DNA from: Rana temporaria
Taxonomy: Eukaryota; Chordata; Amphibia; Anura; Ranidae
NCBI RefSeq assembly: GCF_905171775.1
Contig: NC_053491.1
Location: forward strand, 402,838,838 to 402,902,837
Reading direction: 5' to 3'
Length of the DNA: 64,000 nucleotides
Within the stretch, counting starts at the first letter, position 1; each line of letters begins with the position of its first letter. Both the position numbers and the translations under genes were made by a program. The notes under the pieces were generated by a model, which did no database searches, was not told where the DNA came from, and was given only the letters and a program-made list of their open reading frames with translations. Shown one piece after another: positions 32,284 to 41,957 of this stretch.

Positions 32284-32935
32284 TGTCAGAGGACTAACAT
32301 GGCCAGCCGCCGAGTGGCGCTTTGGCGCATGCCCGTGCATGAATGCGCGGTTCAGCAGGACGGCGCTCACGTGGGTGCACGAACGTATGCATCCAAGCGC
32401 ACCAATCAGAGTCCTGGCCTGCCTACTTATACCAGCCCCAGTTTCATGATGGGTTGCTGGTTTGTTGTTAGCTCCTGCCTGTTGAAACTTCCTGTACCTG
32501 TGCCTGAGGTCGTTGTGACCCAGATTGACCTGACAACTCTGCTCTCTCTCCGAAACCTGACCCCTGGCTTGCCTCTCTGGATCTGCTGCTGTCTCCAACC
32601 CCTGACCTCTGGCTTGTACCTCGGACCTGTTACCTTCTTTAGCCCCTTGACCCTGGCCTGCATCCCGGACCTGCTTACAGTCTCAGCCTTGAACTTGCTC
32701 TCAGTTGTCTGAACTTCTCTGGTACCTGACCTACGGCCTGTTCCCGTTTACCTTCTACCAACTGGGCTCCTTGTCCAGCACCACCTGATCTACTATCAAC
32801 ATTCAGCTACTCTGCTGGTAACCGGTGCCTCTTCGCGGCCTCCACCGCTGTCTCCACCTCCAGGGGGCGGAGTGCGCCAAGTCGCAAAGGTGAGCCGCTC
32901 TCAGCATCTCGGCCTCGGTGAGTACATACCTGACA
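32284..32935 (+). mobile_element. Solo LTR with 5-bp TSD
   Basis: A 652-bp unit from TGTCAGAGGAC to ATACCTGACA, giving TGTCAG/CTGACA ends, with GTATA duplicated at 32279-32283 and 32936-32940. TACTTATACC near 32424 is a weak TATA candidate. The pyrimidine-rich second half (CCTGACCCCTGGCTTGCC and similar) resembles 2833-3546 and 59947-60273. Ends and duplication fit a Ty3/Gypsy or ERV-type LTR left by recombination; no internal region remains. Confidence 0.85.
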
Positions 32936-33313
32936 GTATATATATGTGTAAACACTCAGGTGTTCAAATGAAACAAAATGCAAAAACAAAAAAGTCCACA
33001 AACATATATAAAGTGCACTTGTGCATCAGTGCAAACACTGTGAAGTAAAAAACACCAGGTAAAAGCAGCAAGAAACAAACTATTCACAGTTCCAGCATGT
33101 AGACTGGGAGCACCTGCAAAATGCTCAGCACTTCACCATACCTCCCATCCACAGTAATACTGCCACTTGCTGATTCAGAAAGCCAGCTTATAGAGAGGGG
33201 AGAGAAGAAAAAACAAAGGGGAATGCTCATAGTGTAGTATGGCCGAGAAAAAACAGAGACTGTGGACTGATTAGAGAAACCACACTCACGAATCCTCTCC
33301 CCCACTAGTATCC

Positions 33314-33372
33314 TCACTGGTCACGTGACTTAGTCATGGGTCTAAGTCATGACTAAGTCACGTGACCAGTGA
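33314..33372. repeat. Perfect 25-bp hairpin with CACGTG
   Basis: The arms 33314-33338 and 33348-33372 (TCACTGGTCACGTGACTTAG...) are exact reverse complements around a 9-nt loop. Each arm contains a CACGTG E-box palindrome. It lies beside a truncated Harbinger-like MITE. Confidence 0.9.
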
Positions 33373-33387
33373 CAATACTTTGGTCAT

Positions 33388-33726
33388 GAAAACAGGTCGT
33401 GTGTATGCTCCATAGCAGTTTTCTCGATGAGAAAACTACCTGCAAAAACATTAGAACCTGCTCTCGTCGTTTTTCCCGTCGTCCTTTTTCCCGTCGCGAA
33501 AACCACTCGTGTGTATGCTTTTCCGAGGGGAAAAAAATCATGCATGCTCAGAAATTAGCAAAAGCTAAGTGCCATCGTACATGTTGTACATCACCGCGCT
33601 TTGCTTGAGCATTTTTTTTCATGAACATGTGTATGCAAGCCAGGCTTGAGAGGAATCACGAGGAATCACGTTGAGAAAAACTTGGTTTATTGCATGACAT
33701 GAAAAACGGTTGTGTGTACGCGGTAA
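33388..33726. mobile_element. Harbinger-like MITE, left end truncated
   Basis: Carries GTCGTGTGTATGCTCCATAG, a GTTTTCTCGATGAGAAAAC hairpin, GCATGCTCAGAAATTAGC, GCACTTTGCT-type text and a right end GTTGTGTGTACGCGG. The left terminus is missing. Confidence 0.65.
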
Positions 33727-33729
33727 AAG

Positions 33730-34071
33730 CATACCTACCCTGTCCTTTGACCACAACTTTGCCCCCTACCTTGACCTTAACAAACACTAACCTAGATCAA
33801 TCCTTGATCTAGCTGTTTTTTTTGTTTTTTTTTACACACATTTATTTATTTACATCTCTATCTCCTGCAAGGAGAAAAAGATACAATGTATATTTCTCCC
33901 CATTCAGAAGAAAAAGTAAACACATTGATTGAGGGCTTCACAATTTGAGGCTATCACAGTAATCAGGTGCCCTGGAAAAACCAGCTATCCTGGGTCCTGA
34001 TCATTAATACGAGATACATTTTAAAATTGATGTGATGACTGGTCACTCAGTATATGGACAAGTCAATCAAC
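33730..34071. other. No gene seen
   Basis: AT-rich DNA with T-runs at 33817-33834. No feature recognised. Confidence 0.35.
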
Positions 34072-34417
34072 CTGCCAGGTTGCATGCTCGGATAAGGGTC
34101 TGGTATGGATTTTTGGGGGGAACCCCACACCATTTTATTTTGGCACAGAGTTTCCCTTAAAATCCATACCAGACCTGAAGGGTCTGGTAATGGAATTTAG
34201 GGGGACTCCTACGCATTTTTATTTTTCAATGACTTTTATCTGTACTGCCGGGACCCGACAATTCATTATAGTCGCGAGTAGTTTTAAATTACTTTTTTTC
34301 CTTTATAAATGTCATTTTGTGCAGAGACTTATAAACACGGGAAACGTGCGCTACTGTTTGAGCCAATGTTTGAGTCAAACTCATGTTCGACCCGAACATA
34401 AAGCTCATCCCTAGTGC
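34072..34417. repeat. GGTATGG / GGGATGAG-type repeat
   Basis: Contains TGCCAGGTTGCATGCTCGG, GGTCTGGTATGGATTTTTGG, CCCCACACCATTTT, then CAATGACTTTTATCTGTACTG, and ends GTTCGACCCGAACATAAAGC, CTCATCCCTAG. It matches, in parts and partly inverted, the repeats at 1488-2083 and 28680-29640. It is non-coding. Confidence 0.55.
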
Positions 34418-34828
34418 CGATATGCAGGATAAGGGAGGTGAGGGCACTAATATAAAGGTCAGAGAGAGGATGGAAATCAGACGTACAGATTACAATCAGA
34501 GAGGAGGGGAGAAAAGGGTCCAAAAAAATCCCAAACTTATTTGAATCCATAGCCTTTGATCTGTTGCTCCTTCAGTTCTTTCTGTCCTGAAGTTTGAGTG
34601 ATTATTAAGTTAGCAATATTCACAAAAAGGATATTGGGGAACTGGACAAAGTGCAGAGAAGGACAAATAAACAGATAAGAGGCATTGAGGGGCTCAGCTA
34701 TGAGGAAAGATTAGAGGAACTAACTTTATTCTCTCTCAAGAAGATATTATAGGAGATATGATCAACATGTATAAATATATAAGTGGTATATATAGTGAAC
34801 TTGGTGTTGAAATATTTAAAATCCTATA

Positions 34829-35322
34829 TTAAAGTGGAGGTTCACCCAAAAAATAAATTTTTAACATTAGATTGAGGCTAATTTTACTAAGCAGAATCGG
34901 GTGTTTTTTTTTTAAAATGAATGCAGTACTTACCGTTTTAGAGATCGATGTTCTCCCGCCGCTTCCGGGTATGGGCTGCGGGACTGGGCGTTCCTATTTG
35001 ATTGACAGCCTTCCGACGGTCGCATACAGCTCGTCACGAGTTCCTGAAAGTAGCCGTACGTCGGTGCGCAGGCGCCGTATAGAGCCACACCGACGTTCGG
35101 CTTCTTTCGGCAACTGGTGACGCGCTGTATGCGACCGTCGGAAGGCTGTCAATCAAATAGGAACACCCAGTCCTGAAGATCATACCCGGAAGCCACGGAG
35201 AACATCGATCTCTAAAACGGTAAGTACTGCATTAATTTAAAAAAAAAACACCCGATTCTGCTTAGTAAAATTAGCCTCAATCTAATGTTAAAACATTTTT
35301 TTCGGGTGAACTCCCGCTTTAA
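34829..35322. mobile_element. Long palindromic TTAA MITE (Kolobok-T2-like)
   Basis: TTAAAGTGGAGGTTCACCC and GGGTGAACTCCCGCTTTAA ends. Nearly the whole 494 bp is one palindrome: CAGTACTTACCGTTTTAG... on the left is mirrored by CTAAAACGGTAAGTACTGC on the right, and GGCAACTGGTGACGCGCTG-type text by its complement near 35030. Both arms hold a GTAAGT splice-donor consensus. The same family is at 46527-47051. Confidence 0.85.
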
Positions 35323-35721
35323 GGTCATCACAGAGGACAAGCGGGCACACTTTACATCTGGAGGAAAGGAGATCTAACCTCCAAATACAGGAAGGTTTCT
35401 TCACAGTAAGGCCTCGTACACACGATAGGTTAACCAGAGGACACCGGTCTGATGGACCGTTTTCATCGGTCAAAACTGATCGTGTGTGAGCCCCATAGGT
35501 TATTTAACCATCGGTTAAAAAAAAGCTAACTTGCTTTAAATTTAACCGATGGATTCCTAACCGATAGGTTAAAACCGATCGTTAGTAGGCAGAACCATCG
35601 GTTAAAAATCCATGCATGCTCAGAATCAAGTCGACGCATGCTTGGAAGCATTGAACTTCGTTTTTTCAGCACGTCGTTGTGTTTTACGTCACCGAGTTCT
35701 GACATGATCCTTTTCTTTATC

Positions 35722-35860
35722 GTACATCACAGGACACAGAGCAGCATAGCCATTACATATGGGTTATATAGTGTACCTTCAGGTGATGGACACTGGCACT
35801 CTCCGACAGGAAGTTCCCTCCCTATATAACCCCCACCCATAGTGGGAGTACCTCAGTTTT
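35722..35860. repeat. DIRS-A left inverted terminal repeat
   Basis: Reverse complement of 41314-41452 with few differences. It contains CAGGTGATGGACACTGGCAC and CCTATATAACCCCCACCC; the latter is TATA-like and could serve the element promoter. Confidence 0.9.
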
Positions 35861-36867
35861 TTCGCCAGTCTCTTAGGTGTTGGTGCACGTTGAAGAGCTC
35901 TGCCTATAGTTGTCCTTGGGACCCGGGCAAGCCTACCGGATCCGTCCAAGGTGCTTCATAGCCAAAGTGGATGGTACCCGGGCCCCAAGTCATGGAGGGG
36001 TTCTGCCTATAATGCCTCTCCTTTTGGGAGGGCTGGACTCTGGGTTCCAGGACTGGTTTTCAACCTAGCAATCCTGATGCCAGCAGTGCTATATAGGTCC
36101 AGGTGTGTGGTGTTCCTAAATTGGACTATGACCATACCCACGGAGATGGGGGAAGATTGGGGCCTTTGGCAATACCCTGCGGCGTGGAGAAGGTAAGCGA
36201 GGGCCCACGGAACTTGGTTTGTCAGTGGGCCCTCCACAGGGGATTCGGGGGCAGCCTATATTATGCCTCTGTGCATGGGCAATATATGTCACCACAAAGT
36301 CTGTTGGCACTTCCTGGTTCCTCCAGCAGCGTCAGACGTGCGCGCGTGCGTGCGCGCGCACGTTGTAAATAGCTTCGGCGACGCAGCGTGGGGGGGGCGG
36401 GCTGAGCGTAGGGCGGTCCTTCTGAAGCCTATATTAGGCTCTCAGTCAGTCACGATCGCCGTGGGACACGGAGCTGCAGCCTGAGCTGCGTATGGTTTGC
36501 TATACCAGTTTTTTTTGGGGGAGAGTGACACCCGGTGGTCAAATTGGAGTACGCACCCTAATAAGAGCTTGGCTCTTAAATAGTGATTCTAAAAGCCGGT
36601 GTACTTGCAGCAGCCTAAGCTAGTGGGTAAACCCAGGCTTCTGGACCAGCAATTTAAGGGGGTAATACCTGACTCATAGTGGTCCTGTGAGTGACAAGCC
36701 CTTGGGGCATTGTATTACCTATCCTCTTATGTTTGGGAAACAAGGATTTGTAATATTACCCTAACCTATTACTATTTTAGTAACTGACGCCTCTCTTGTT
36801 AGGGGGCGTGTATTTACTCCGACTTAATAGTCAGTGGTATTATAGCGGAGTACCTTGGGTTTGTATC
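35861..36867. other. DIRS-A 5' untranslated region
   Basis: About 1 kb between the left repeat and the gag start. It has a CG-rich patch with GCGCGCGTGC repeats near 36335-36365. The overlapping ORFs here (for example 36103-36372) have no domain features. Confidence 0.6.
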
Positions 36868-38229
36868 ATGGCTCCTAAGGGCGCAGGAGGCTCCAAAAAT
36901 GCCAAGGGCCCAAAGAAACAGAAGGGTTCCCCATCGGGCTCTGAGGATCTCGGCCAATCGTCGGCTGTGCCTTCCTCCCCAGATAAACTGGAGGTTGCTA
37001 CCCTAGATGTGCCATCAGGGTTGCTGGATGCTGCGGCTGGCCCCATTCAACCAGCTCCTACCTTTGTTACGGAGGAGATGTTAGCCACCACCTTGGGTGG
37101 TTTTGAGCGGAGAATGGCTGCTTTGATCTCAGCCTCATTACCTGGGAAGAAGCGGACTAGGTCCCCATCCCCTAGGGTTGAGTCTCCAGACGAAGAGATC
37201 CTTTCCGCAGAGGAATTAGATTTCTCAACGGAGCAAGGGGAAGACCACTTGGAACAGGGTTCTGAGGAGTCCACAATAGAGGAACCGTTTTCAGCTTCCC
37301 AAGCAGAGAAGTTATGGATCCAGTCCCTAGCGGACATGGTACGGACGGAGTTTAAATTACCCCTGCCTGAACCTCAGGCTGCCGTATCCTCTCTAGGTTC
37401 CCTAAGGGCACCTCAATCCAATGCAGTGTTTCCGGTCCATCCCTTACTGAGGGACCTAATTTTTCAGGACTGGGTCAAACCAGATAGGATTTATCTTCCT
37501 CCTAAAAGGTTCTCAGTGATGTATCCTTTGGAAGAAAGTTTTTCTAAGAAATGGGTTGTCCCTACAGTGGACGCAGCCATTTCATGTGTTAACAAAGCCT
37601 TAACTTGTCCAGTAGACAATATTCATATGTTCAAGGACCCTGTCGATAAGAGGCTTGAAACATTGTTAAAGGCCTCCTTTGCCACTGCAGGTGCAGTAGT
37701 TCAACCAGCTGTGGCTGCCATAGGAGTATGCCAGGCATTGAAGGAACAGACCAAACAGGTCTTAAGGGACCTTCCGGCACAACAAGCTCAGGACCTAGCT
37801 GACTTGCCCAGAGCCTTATGTTTTGCCGTAGACGCCATTAAGGATTCCATCCAGCAAGCTTCTCGTTTATCCTTATTTCTGGTTCATATGAGAAGGCTTC
37901 TCTGGTTAAAAAACTGGTCTGCAGAAACCCCCTGCAAGAAGCTCTTAACGGGTTTTTCCTTCCAGGGTGAAAGATTGTTTGGAGATGATCTAGACAAATA
38001 TATTCAGAAGATCTCCAGTGGCAAAAGCACACTTTTGCCTGTTAAAAAGAGGTTTCGGGGGCCTACCTTTAAACGTCCAACCTCTCCAGTCTCAGGACCG
38101 TCACCCTCTAGGCAGTATCGACGGCCTGCTGGCCGTTTGCCTGCTAACAGGTCGCAAGGGCAAGCTTCAGGCAACAAGAAGCCATGGTTTCATAAACCAG
38201 TTAAAGCTGCCCCTAAAGCGAATTTGTGA
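36868..38229 (+). CDS. DIRS-A Gag-like protein
   Basis: An open frame starts at 36796, but the Met at 36868 (MAPKGAGGSKNAKG) is the likelier start because it opens a typical basic, Gly/Lys-rich N-terminus; the product is then about 453 residues. After the basic part come a Ser/Pro/Glu-rich acidic linker, a conserved central block (MYPLEESFSKKWVVPTVDAA, CVNKALTCPVDN) with an alanine-rich helical region, and a basic Arg/Pro/Ser tail (KKRFRGPTFKRPTSPVSGPS) suited to nucleic-acid binding. No zinc knuckle, as usual for DIRS Gag. It ends with TGA at 38227-38229, immediately before an ATG in the same frame; its last 212 nt overlap the RT frame. It is intact. Confidence 0.85.
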   Translation: MAPKGAGGSKNAKGPKKQKGSPSGSEDLGQSSAVPSSPDKLEVATLDVPSGLLDAAAGPIQPAPTFVTEEMLATTLGGFERRMAALISASLPGKKRTRSPSPRVESPDEEILSAEELDFSTEQGEDHLEQGSEESTIEEPFSASQAEKLWIQSLADMVRTEFKLPLPEPQAAVSSLGSLRAPQSNAVFPVHPLLRDLIFQDWVKPDRIYLPPKRFSVMYPLEESFSKKWVVPTVDAAISCVNKALTCPVDNIHMFKDPVDKRLETLLKASFATAGAVVQPAVAAIGVCQALKEQTKQVLRDLPAQQAQDLADLPRALCFAVDAIKDSIQQASRLSLFLVHMRRLLWLKNWSAETPCKKLLTGFSFQGERLFGDDLDKYIQKISSGKSTLLPVKKRFRGPTFKRPTSPVSGPSPSRQYRRPAGRLPANRSQGQASGNKKPWFHKPVKAAPKANL

Positions 38230-40048
38230 ATGGACGCCCCCCACTCTCTCGGGTGGGGGGAAGACTCCGCTTCTTCTCGGAGCTTTGGAAGGCCAGAATC
38301 TCCGACCAATGGGTTCTGTCCTCAGTGGCCCAGGGGTACAAGCTGGAGTTTTGGGGGTTTCCCGCCTCTTAAATCAAGGTGTGATTATGGAGGTACCAGC
38401 CCTGGAGCGCGGACAAGGATTTTATTCAAATCTATTTGTAGTCCCGAAGCCCAACGGCGATGTAAGACCAATATTGGATCTAAAAGCCCTAAACCACTTC
38501 CTAAAGATTCGCTCTTTCCGAATGGAATCTATTCGTTCGGTAGTGGCCGCCCTACAAGGGAAAGAATTCCTTGCATCTATCGATATCAAGGATGCATACC
38601 TGCACGTCCCGATCTTTCCCGGGCATTTCAAGTTTCTCCGATTTGCTCTGGGACATCGGCATTTTCAGTTCGTGGCCTTGCCCTTCGGGCTAGCCACGGC
38701 CCCTCGGGTTTTCACAAAAATCCTGGCCCCAGTTCTGCCCAACCTAAGATCTCAGGGGATCCTGGTTATGGCTTATTTAGACGATCTTATAGTGATCGAT
38801 CTCTCAGAGGCCAGTCTGAGGCAAGCAGTAGGCCTAGTGGTAACCTACCTGGAATCTCTGGGTTGGATCCTAAATCAGGACAAATCGGCCTTACAGCCCA
38901 CAAGAAGGTTGGAATATCTTGGGCTGATTCTAGATACTGTGCATCAGAAAATCTTTCTTCCCCAGTCCAGGGTGGATTCTATAAAGGAGCTAATTCAAGT
39001 GATTCTAAGCAGCGCAAGGCCGACCGTTCGTCTGTGTATGCGCCTATTGGGCAAGTTGGTGGCGACCTTCGAAGCGGTGCCCTACGCCCAAATCCACTCT
39101 CGAAAACTACAGAGAGCAATTCTCGCAGCCTGGGACAAGAGGGTCCAGGCCCTGGATCTTCCCATATCTCTATCCCATGCAGCACGTCAGAGTCTGTGCT
39201 GGTGGTTAGTCCCGCACAACCTTCTAAGGGGAAGATCGTTCAGTCCAGTCTCATGGAGAATTGTCACCACAGACGCGAGTCTATCGGGTTGGGGTGCAGT
39301 CCTGGAAGGATTGACCCAGCAGGGGAAGTGGTCAAAAAGAGAGTCGACTCTATCCATAAATGTCCTAGAGATATGAGCAGCCCGGTTGGCTCTAGTGGCA
39401 TGGACGGATGTATTACAGGACTCCCCAGTAAGGATACAGTCCGACAACGCCACTGCTGTGGCTTATATAAACCACCAGGGCGGCACCAGAAGTCAGGCAG
39501 CCCAGAGAGAGGTGGACCGAATCTTTTCTTGGGCAGAGACCCATATTCCATGCATTTCAGCAGTATTTATCCCCGGAGTGGACAATTGGCAGGCGGATTT
39601 TCTCAGCCGCCAACAAATGTCCCCGGGAGAATGGTCTCTCCATCCCGAAGTGTTTCAGGACATCTGCCAGAGATGGGGAACTCCGGAGGTGGATGTCATG
39701 GCCTCCAGGTTCAATATGAAACTAATCAAATTTGTATCCCGGACAAGGGATCCATTGGCCTGCGGGACGGACGCCCTGGTATGTCCTTGGCAACAGTTTG
39801 CGCTGATCTACGCCTTCCCTCCATTACGAATGCTACCCCGTCTTCTTCACAGAATCCAGGTGGAGCGCAAACCAACGATTCTGGTAGCCCCGGCTTGGCC
39901 CCGGAGGCCTTGGTACTCCTTAATAATAAGGATGGCAATAGAGGAACCTTGGGTCCTCCCGTTGCGGCCGGACCTCCTCTCACAAGGGCCGTTCTTCCAT
40001 CCTGCCTTACAGGCCTTAAATTTGACGGCCTGGTGGCTGAATCCCTAA
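38018..40048 (+). CDS. DIRS-A reverse transcriptase / RNase H / methyltransferase-like ORF (one stop)
   Basis: One frame with a single TGA at 39374-39376. RT motifs are present: VVPKPNGDVRPILDLKALN, motif A ASIDIKDAYLHVP, motif B LPFGLATAPRVF, and the YLDD box (38771-38788). RNase H follows: TTDASLSGWGAVLEG, then NVLEI just before the stop, IQSDNATAVAYINHQGG and DNWQADFLSR. The C-terminal part (EVDVMASRFNMKLIKF, GTDALVCPWQQFALIYAFPP, VAPAWPRRPWYS) matches the methyltransferase-like domain of DIRS elements. The stop lies where the decayed DIRS-B has Arg (NILELRAAF), so it probably arose from an Arg codon by C-to-T change at a CpG. It overlaps gag by 212 nt and the recombinase frame by about 1.8 kb. 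Confidence 0.93.
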
Positions 40049-41064
40049 TTTTTAAAGACAGGGGCCTTTCTGGCCAGGTTATTTCCACCCTAGTTAATGC
40101 TAGAAAGCCAGTTTCTAGGCTTATATACTATAGGGTGTGGAAAGCCTACATTGCATGGTGTGAAGCTAGGAAGTGGCATCCCCGCAAGTATGTCATGGGG
40201 AGAATCTTGGATTTCCTACAGTTAGGAGTAGAGAAGGGTCTAGCTGTTAGCACAATCAAGGGGCAGGTTTCTGCCTTATCAGTCTTTTTCCAAAGACCCT
40301 TGGCCTCTCACTCTCTAATAAAGTCGTTCTTACAAGGGGTTATTCGGATTAATCCTCCGGTGAAGGCTCCCCTGTATCCTTGGGATTTAAATTTGGTTCT
40401 ATCGGCCTTACAATTCCAGCCTTTTGAACCCTTATCTGAGATCCCGCTGGTCTTGTTAACTAGGAAATTGTTTTTTCTGGTGGCTATGTCTTCCGCCAGA
40501 AGGGTGTCGGAACTGGCAGCCTTGTCGTGTAAGGCACCCTATTTAGTACTACATAAGGACAGGGTCGTTCTTCGGCCACATCCGTCCTTTCTTCCGAAAG
40601 TAGTATCTAGTTTTCATCTAAATCAGGACTTGATTCTTCCGTCATTTTTTCCTAAACCTTCTTCAAAGAAGGAGTGATTACTACATTCCTTAGATGTGGT
40701 CAGGGCTGTTAGGATTTATTTGAAAGCCACAGCCCAGATTCGCAAGACTGATGTCTTGTTTATTCTGCCAGAAGGACCCAAGAAGGGTCAGGCAGCGTCT
40801 AAAGCCTCCATTTCCAAGTGGATTAGACAGTTGATTATTCAGGCCTATGGCCTAAAAGGGAAAAACCCGCCTTTGTCGGTTAAGGCCCACTCCACTAGAG
40901 CTGTGAGCGCCTCTTGGGCAGCGTATCACCAGGTCTCTATGGCTCAAGTCTGCAGGGCAGCGACCTGGTCATCTGTTCATACGCTTGCTAAATTTTATCA
41001 AATGGACATTAGGAGGAACGCTGATTCAGCCTTCGGGCAGGCGGTTCTACAGGCCGCAGTATAA
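38230..41064 (+). CDS. DIRS-A tyrosine recombinase ORF (one stop)
   Basis: Starts with ATG directly after the gag stop, in the gag frame, and runs 815 codons to TGA at 40675-40677, then on in frame to TAA at 41062-41064. The recognisable recombinase begins near 40050: a core-binding region (LIYYRVWKAYIAWCEARKWH, LGVEKGLAVSTIKGQVSAL), catalytic Arg in MSSARRVSELAAL (about 40489), the HxxR box as KAHSTRAVSASWAAY (about 40889) and catalytic Tyr in SSVHTLAKFYQMD (about 40996). R, HxxR and Y are all present. The first 600 codons overlap the RT frame and are Ser/Pro/Gly/Arg-rich. The stop falls between the SSFHLNQDLILPSF block and the HxxR box; the next residues LLHSLDVVRAV continue the family pattern. 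It catalyses integration of circular DNA without target duplication. Confidence 0.9.
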
Positions 41065-41148
41065 AGTCCTCTTGTCCTTTGGCACCCGCTGTTTTTTTGC
41101 TTTACCTGGATGATCTCCCTCCCCTCATTTAGCATTGCTTGGGGACAT

Positions 41149-41266
41149 CCCATATGTAATGGCTATGCTGCTCTGTGTCCCGTGATGTACGATAAAGAAA
41201 AAGGGATTTTTAATAACAGCTTACCTGTAAAATCCTTTTCTTGTAGTACATCACGGGACACAGAGC
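41149..41266. repeat. DIRS-A internal complementary region
   Basis: The left half (CCCATATGTAATGG... to GATAAAGAAAA) is complementary to the outermost left end. The right half (AGGGATTTTTAATAAC... to CACGGGACACAGAG) is complementary to the outermost right end, 41430-41500. The join GATAAAGAAAAAGGGAT marks the circle junction. Confidence 0.92.
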
Positions 41267-41313
41267 TCCCATCCCTCTTATGGGGAATTTTTGGGAGACA
41301 TATTGCTTGCTAC

Positions 41314-41452
41314 AAAACTGAGGTACTCCCACTATGGGTGGGGGTTATATAGGGAGGGAACTTCCTGTCGGAGAGTGCCAGTGTCCATCACCTGAAGGTA
41401 CACTATATAACCCATATGTAATGGCTATGCTGCTCTGTGTCCCGTGATGTAC
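41314..41452. repeat. DIRS-A right inverted terminal repeat
   Basis: Inverted copy of 35722-35860, from AAAACTGAGGTACTCCCAC to CGTGATGTAC. A right-end extension (TACAAGAAAAGGATTTTACAG...) follows to about 41500. Confidence 0.9.
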
Positions 41453-41606
41453 TACAAGAAAAGGATTTTACAGGTAAGCTGTTATTAAAAATCCCTTTTT
41501 TTTAACCGATGGTGTGTAGGCGCGACGGACCATCAGTCAGCTTCATCGGTTAACGGTCCATCAGACGGTTCTCATCGGATGGACTGATCGGGTGTACGCG
41601 GCTTAA

Positions 41607-41954
41607 GAGCTGTGAAAATGTGGAATAGACTCACACAAGAGAGGGTTCTGTCCACCTCAGTAGATTGTTTTAAGAAAGGCCTGGAATCTTTCCTAAATGT
41701 TCAAAATATAACTGGATACTAACATTTATAGGTAAAGTCAATTCACAGAATATCAGATTGCCTCTCAGGGGATCAGGAAGGATCTATTTTGCCCTGATGG
41801 AGCAAATTGAATCATGCTTTAGTTGGGTTTTTCACCCTTTGGATCCACTGTATGTATAGGATTGTGTATATTGTATAGAGGTTTTCAATTTATTTGTGTT
41901 TTTGTTTTCTCTCGGTTGAACTGGATGGACTTGTGTCTTTTTTTTCCACCAGAC
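41607..41954. other. No gene seen
   Basis: Flank of the split MITE. The phrase GTGGAATAGACTCACACAAGAG...GGCCTGGAATC resembles a dispersed repeat tail, whose counterpart seems to lie at 34620-34790 (GGACTAACTT...AGGAGATATGATC). No ORF of interest. Confidence 0.3.
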
Positions 41955-41957
41955 TAA

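Larger units (their letters stand above)
35711..41500 (+). mobile_element. DIRS-A: nearly complete DIRS retrotransposon
   Basis: A 5.8-kb element. The arms 35722-35860 and 41314-41452 are 139-bp inverted terminal repeats (GTACATCAC...CTCAGTTTT), with short unique extensions at each outer end (TTTTCTTTATC left; CTACAAGAAAAGG...AAAAATCCC right). The internal complementary region is at 41149-41266. Between lie gag, an RT/RNase H/methyltransferase-like ORF and a tyrosine-recombinase ORF. No target duplication is expected or seen for DIRS. Two in-frame TGA codons are the only visible coding defects, so it is a young but probably inactive copy. Confidence 0.95.
35410..41603. mobile_element. Harbinger-like MITE split by DIRS-A
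   Basis: Left part 35410-35710 (GGCCTCGTACACACGATAGG... to GACATGATCC), right part about 41501-41603 (TTTTAACCGATGGTGTGTAGG... to GTGTACGCGGCT); TAA at 35407-35409 and 41604-41606. The uninterrupted copy at 50953-51350 reads GACATGATCGGATTTTTAAC across the junction, so removing DIRS-A restores an ordinary MITE of about 400 bp. Confidence 0.9.

Noticed and set aside
32005..32598. 197-codon minus-strand ORF
   Set aside because: Half of it is antisense to the solo LTR; composition and sequence show no recognisable domain, and no conserved neighbour supports it.
36103..36372. ORFs in the DIRS-A leader
   Set aside because: Multiple overlapping frames on both strands with no motif; they lie in the expected untranslated region before gag.
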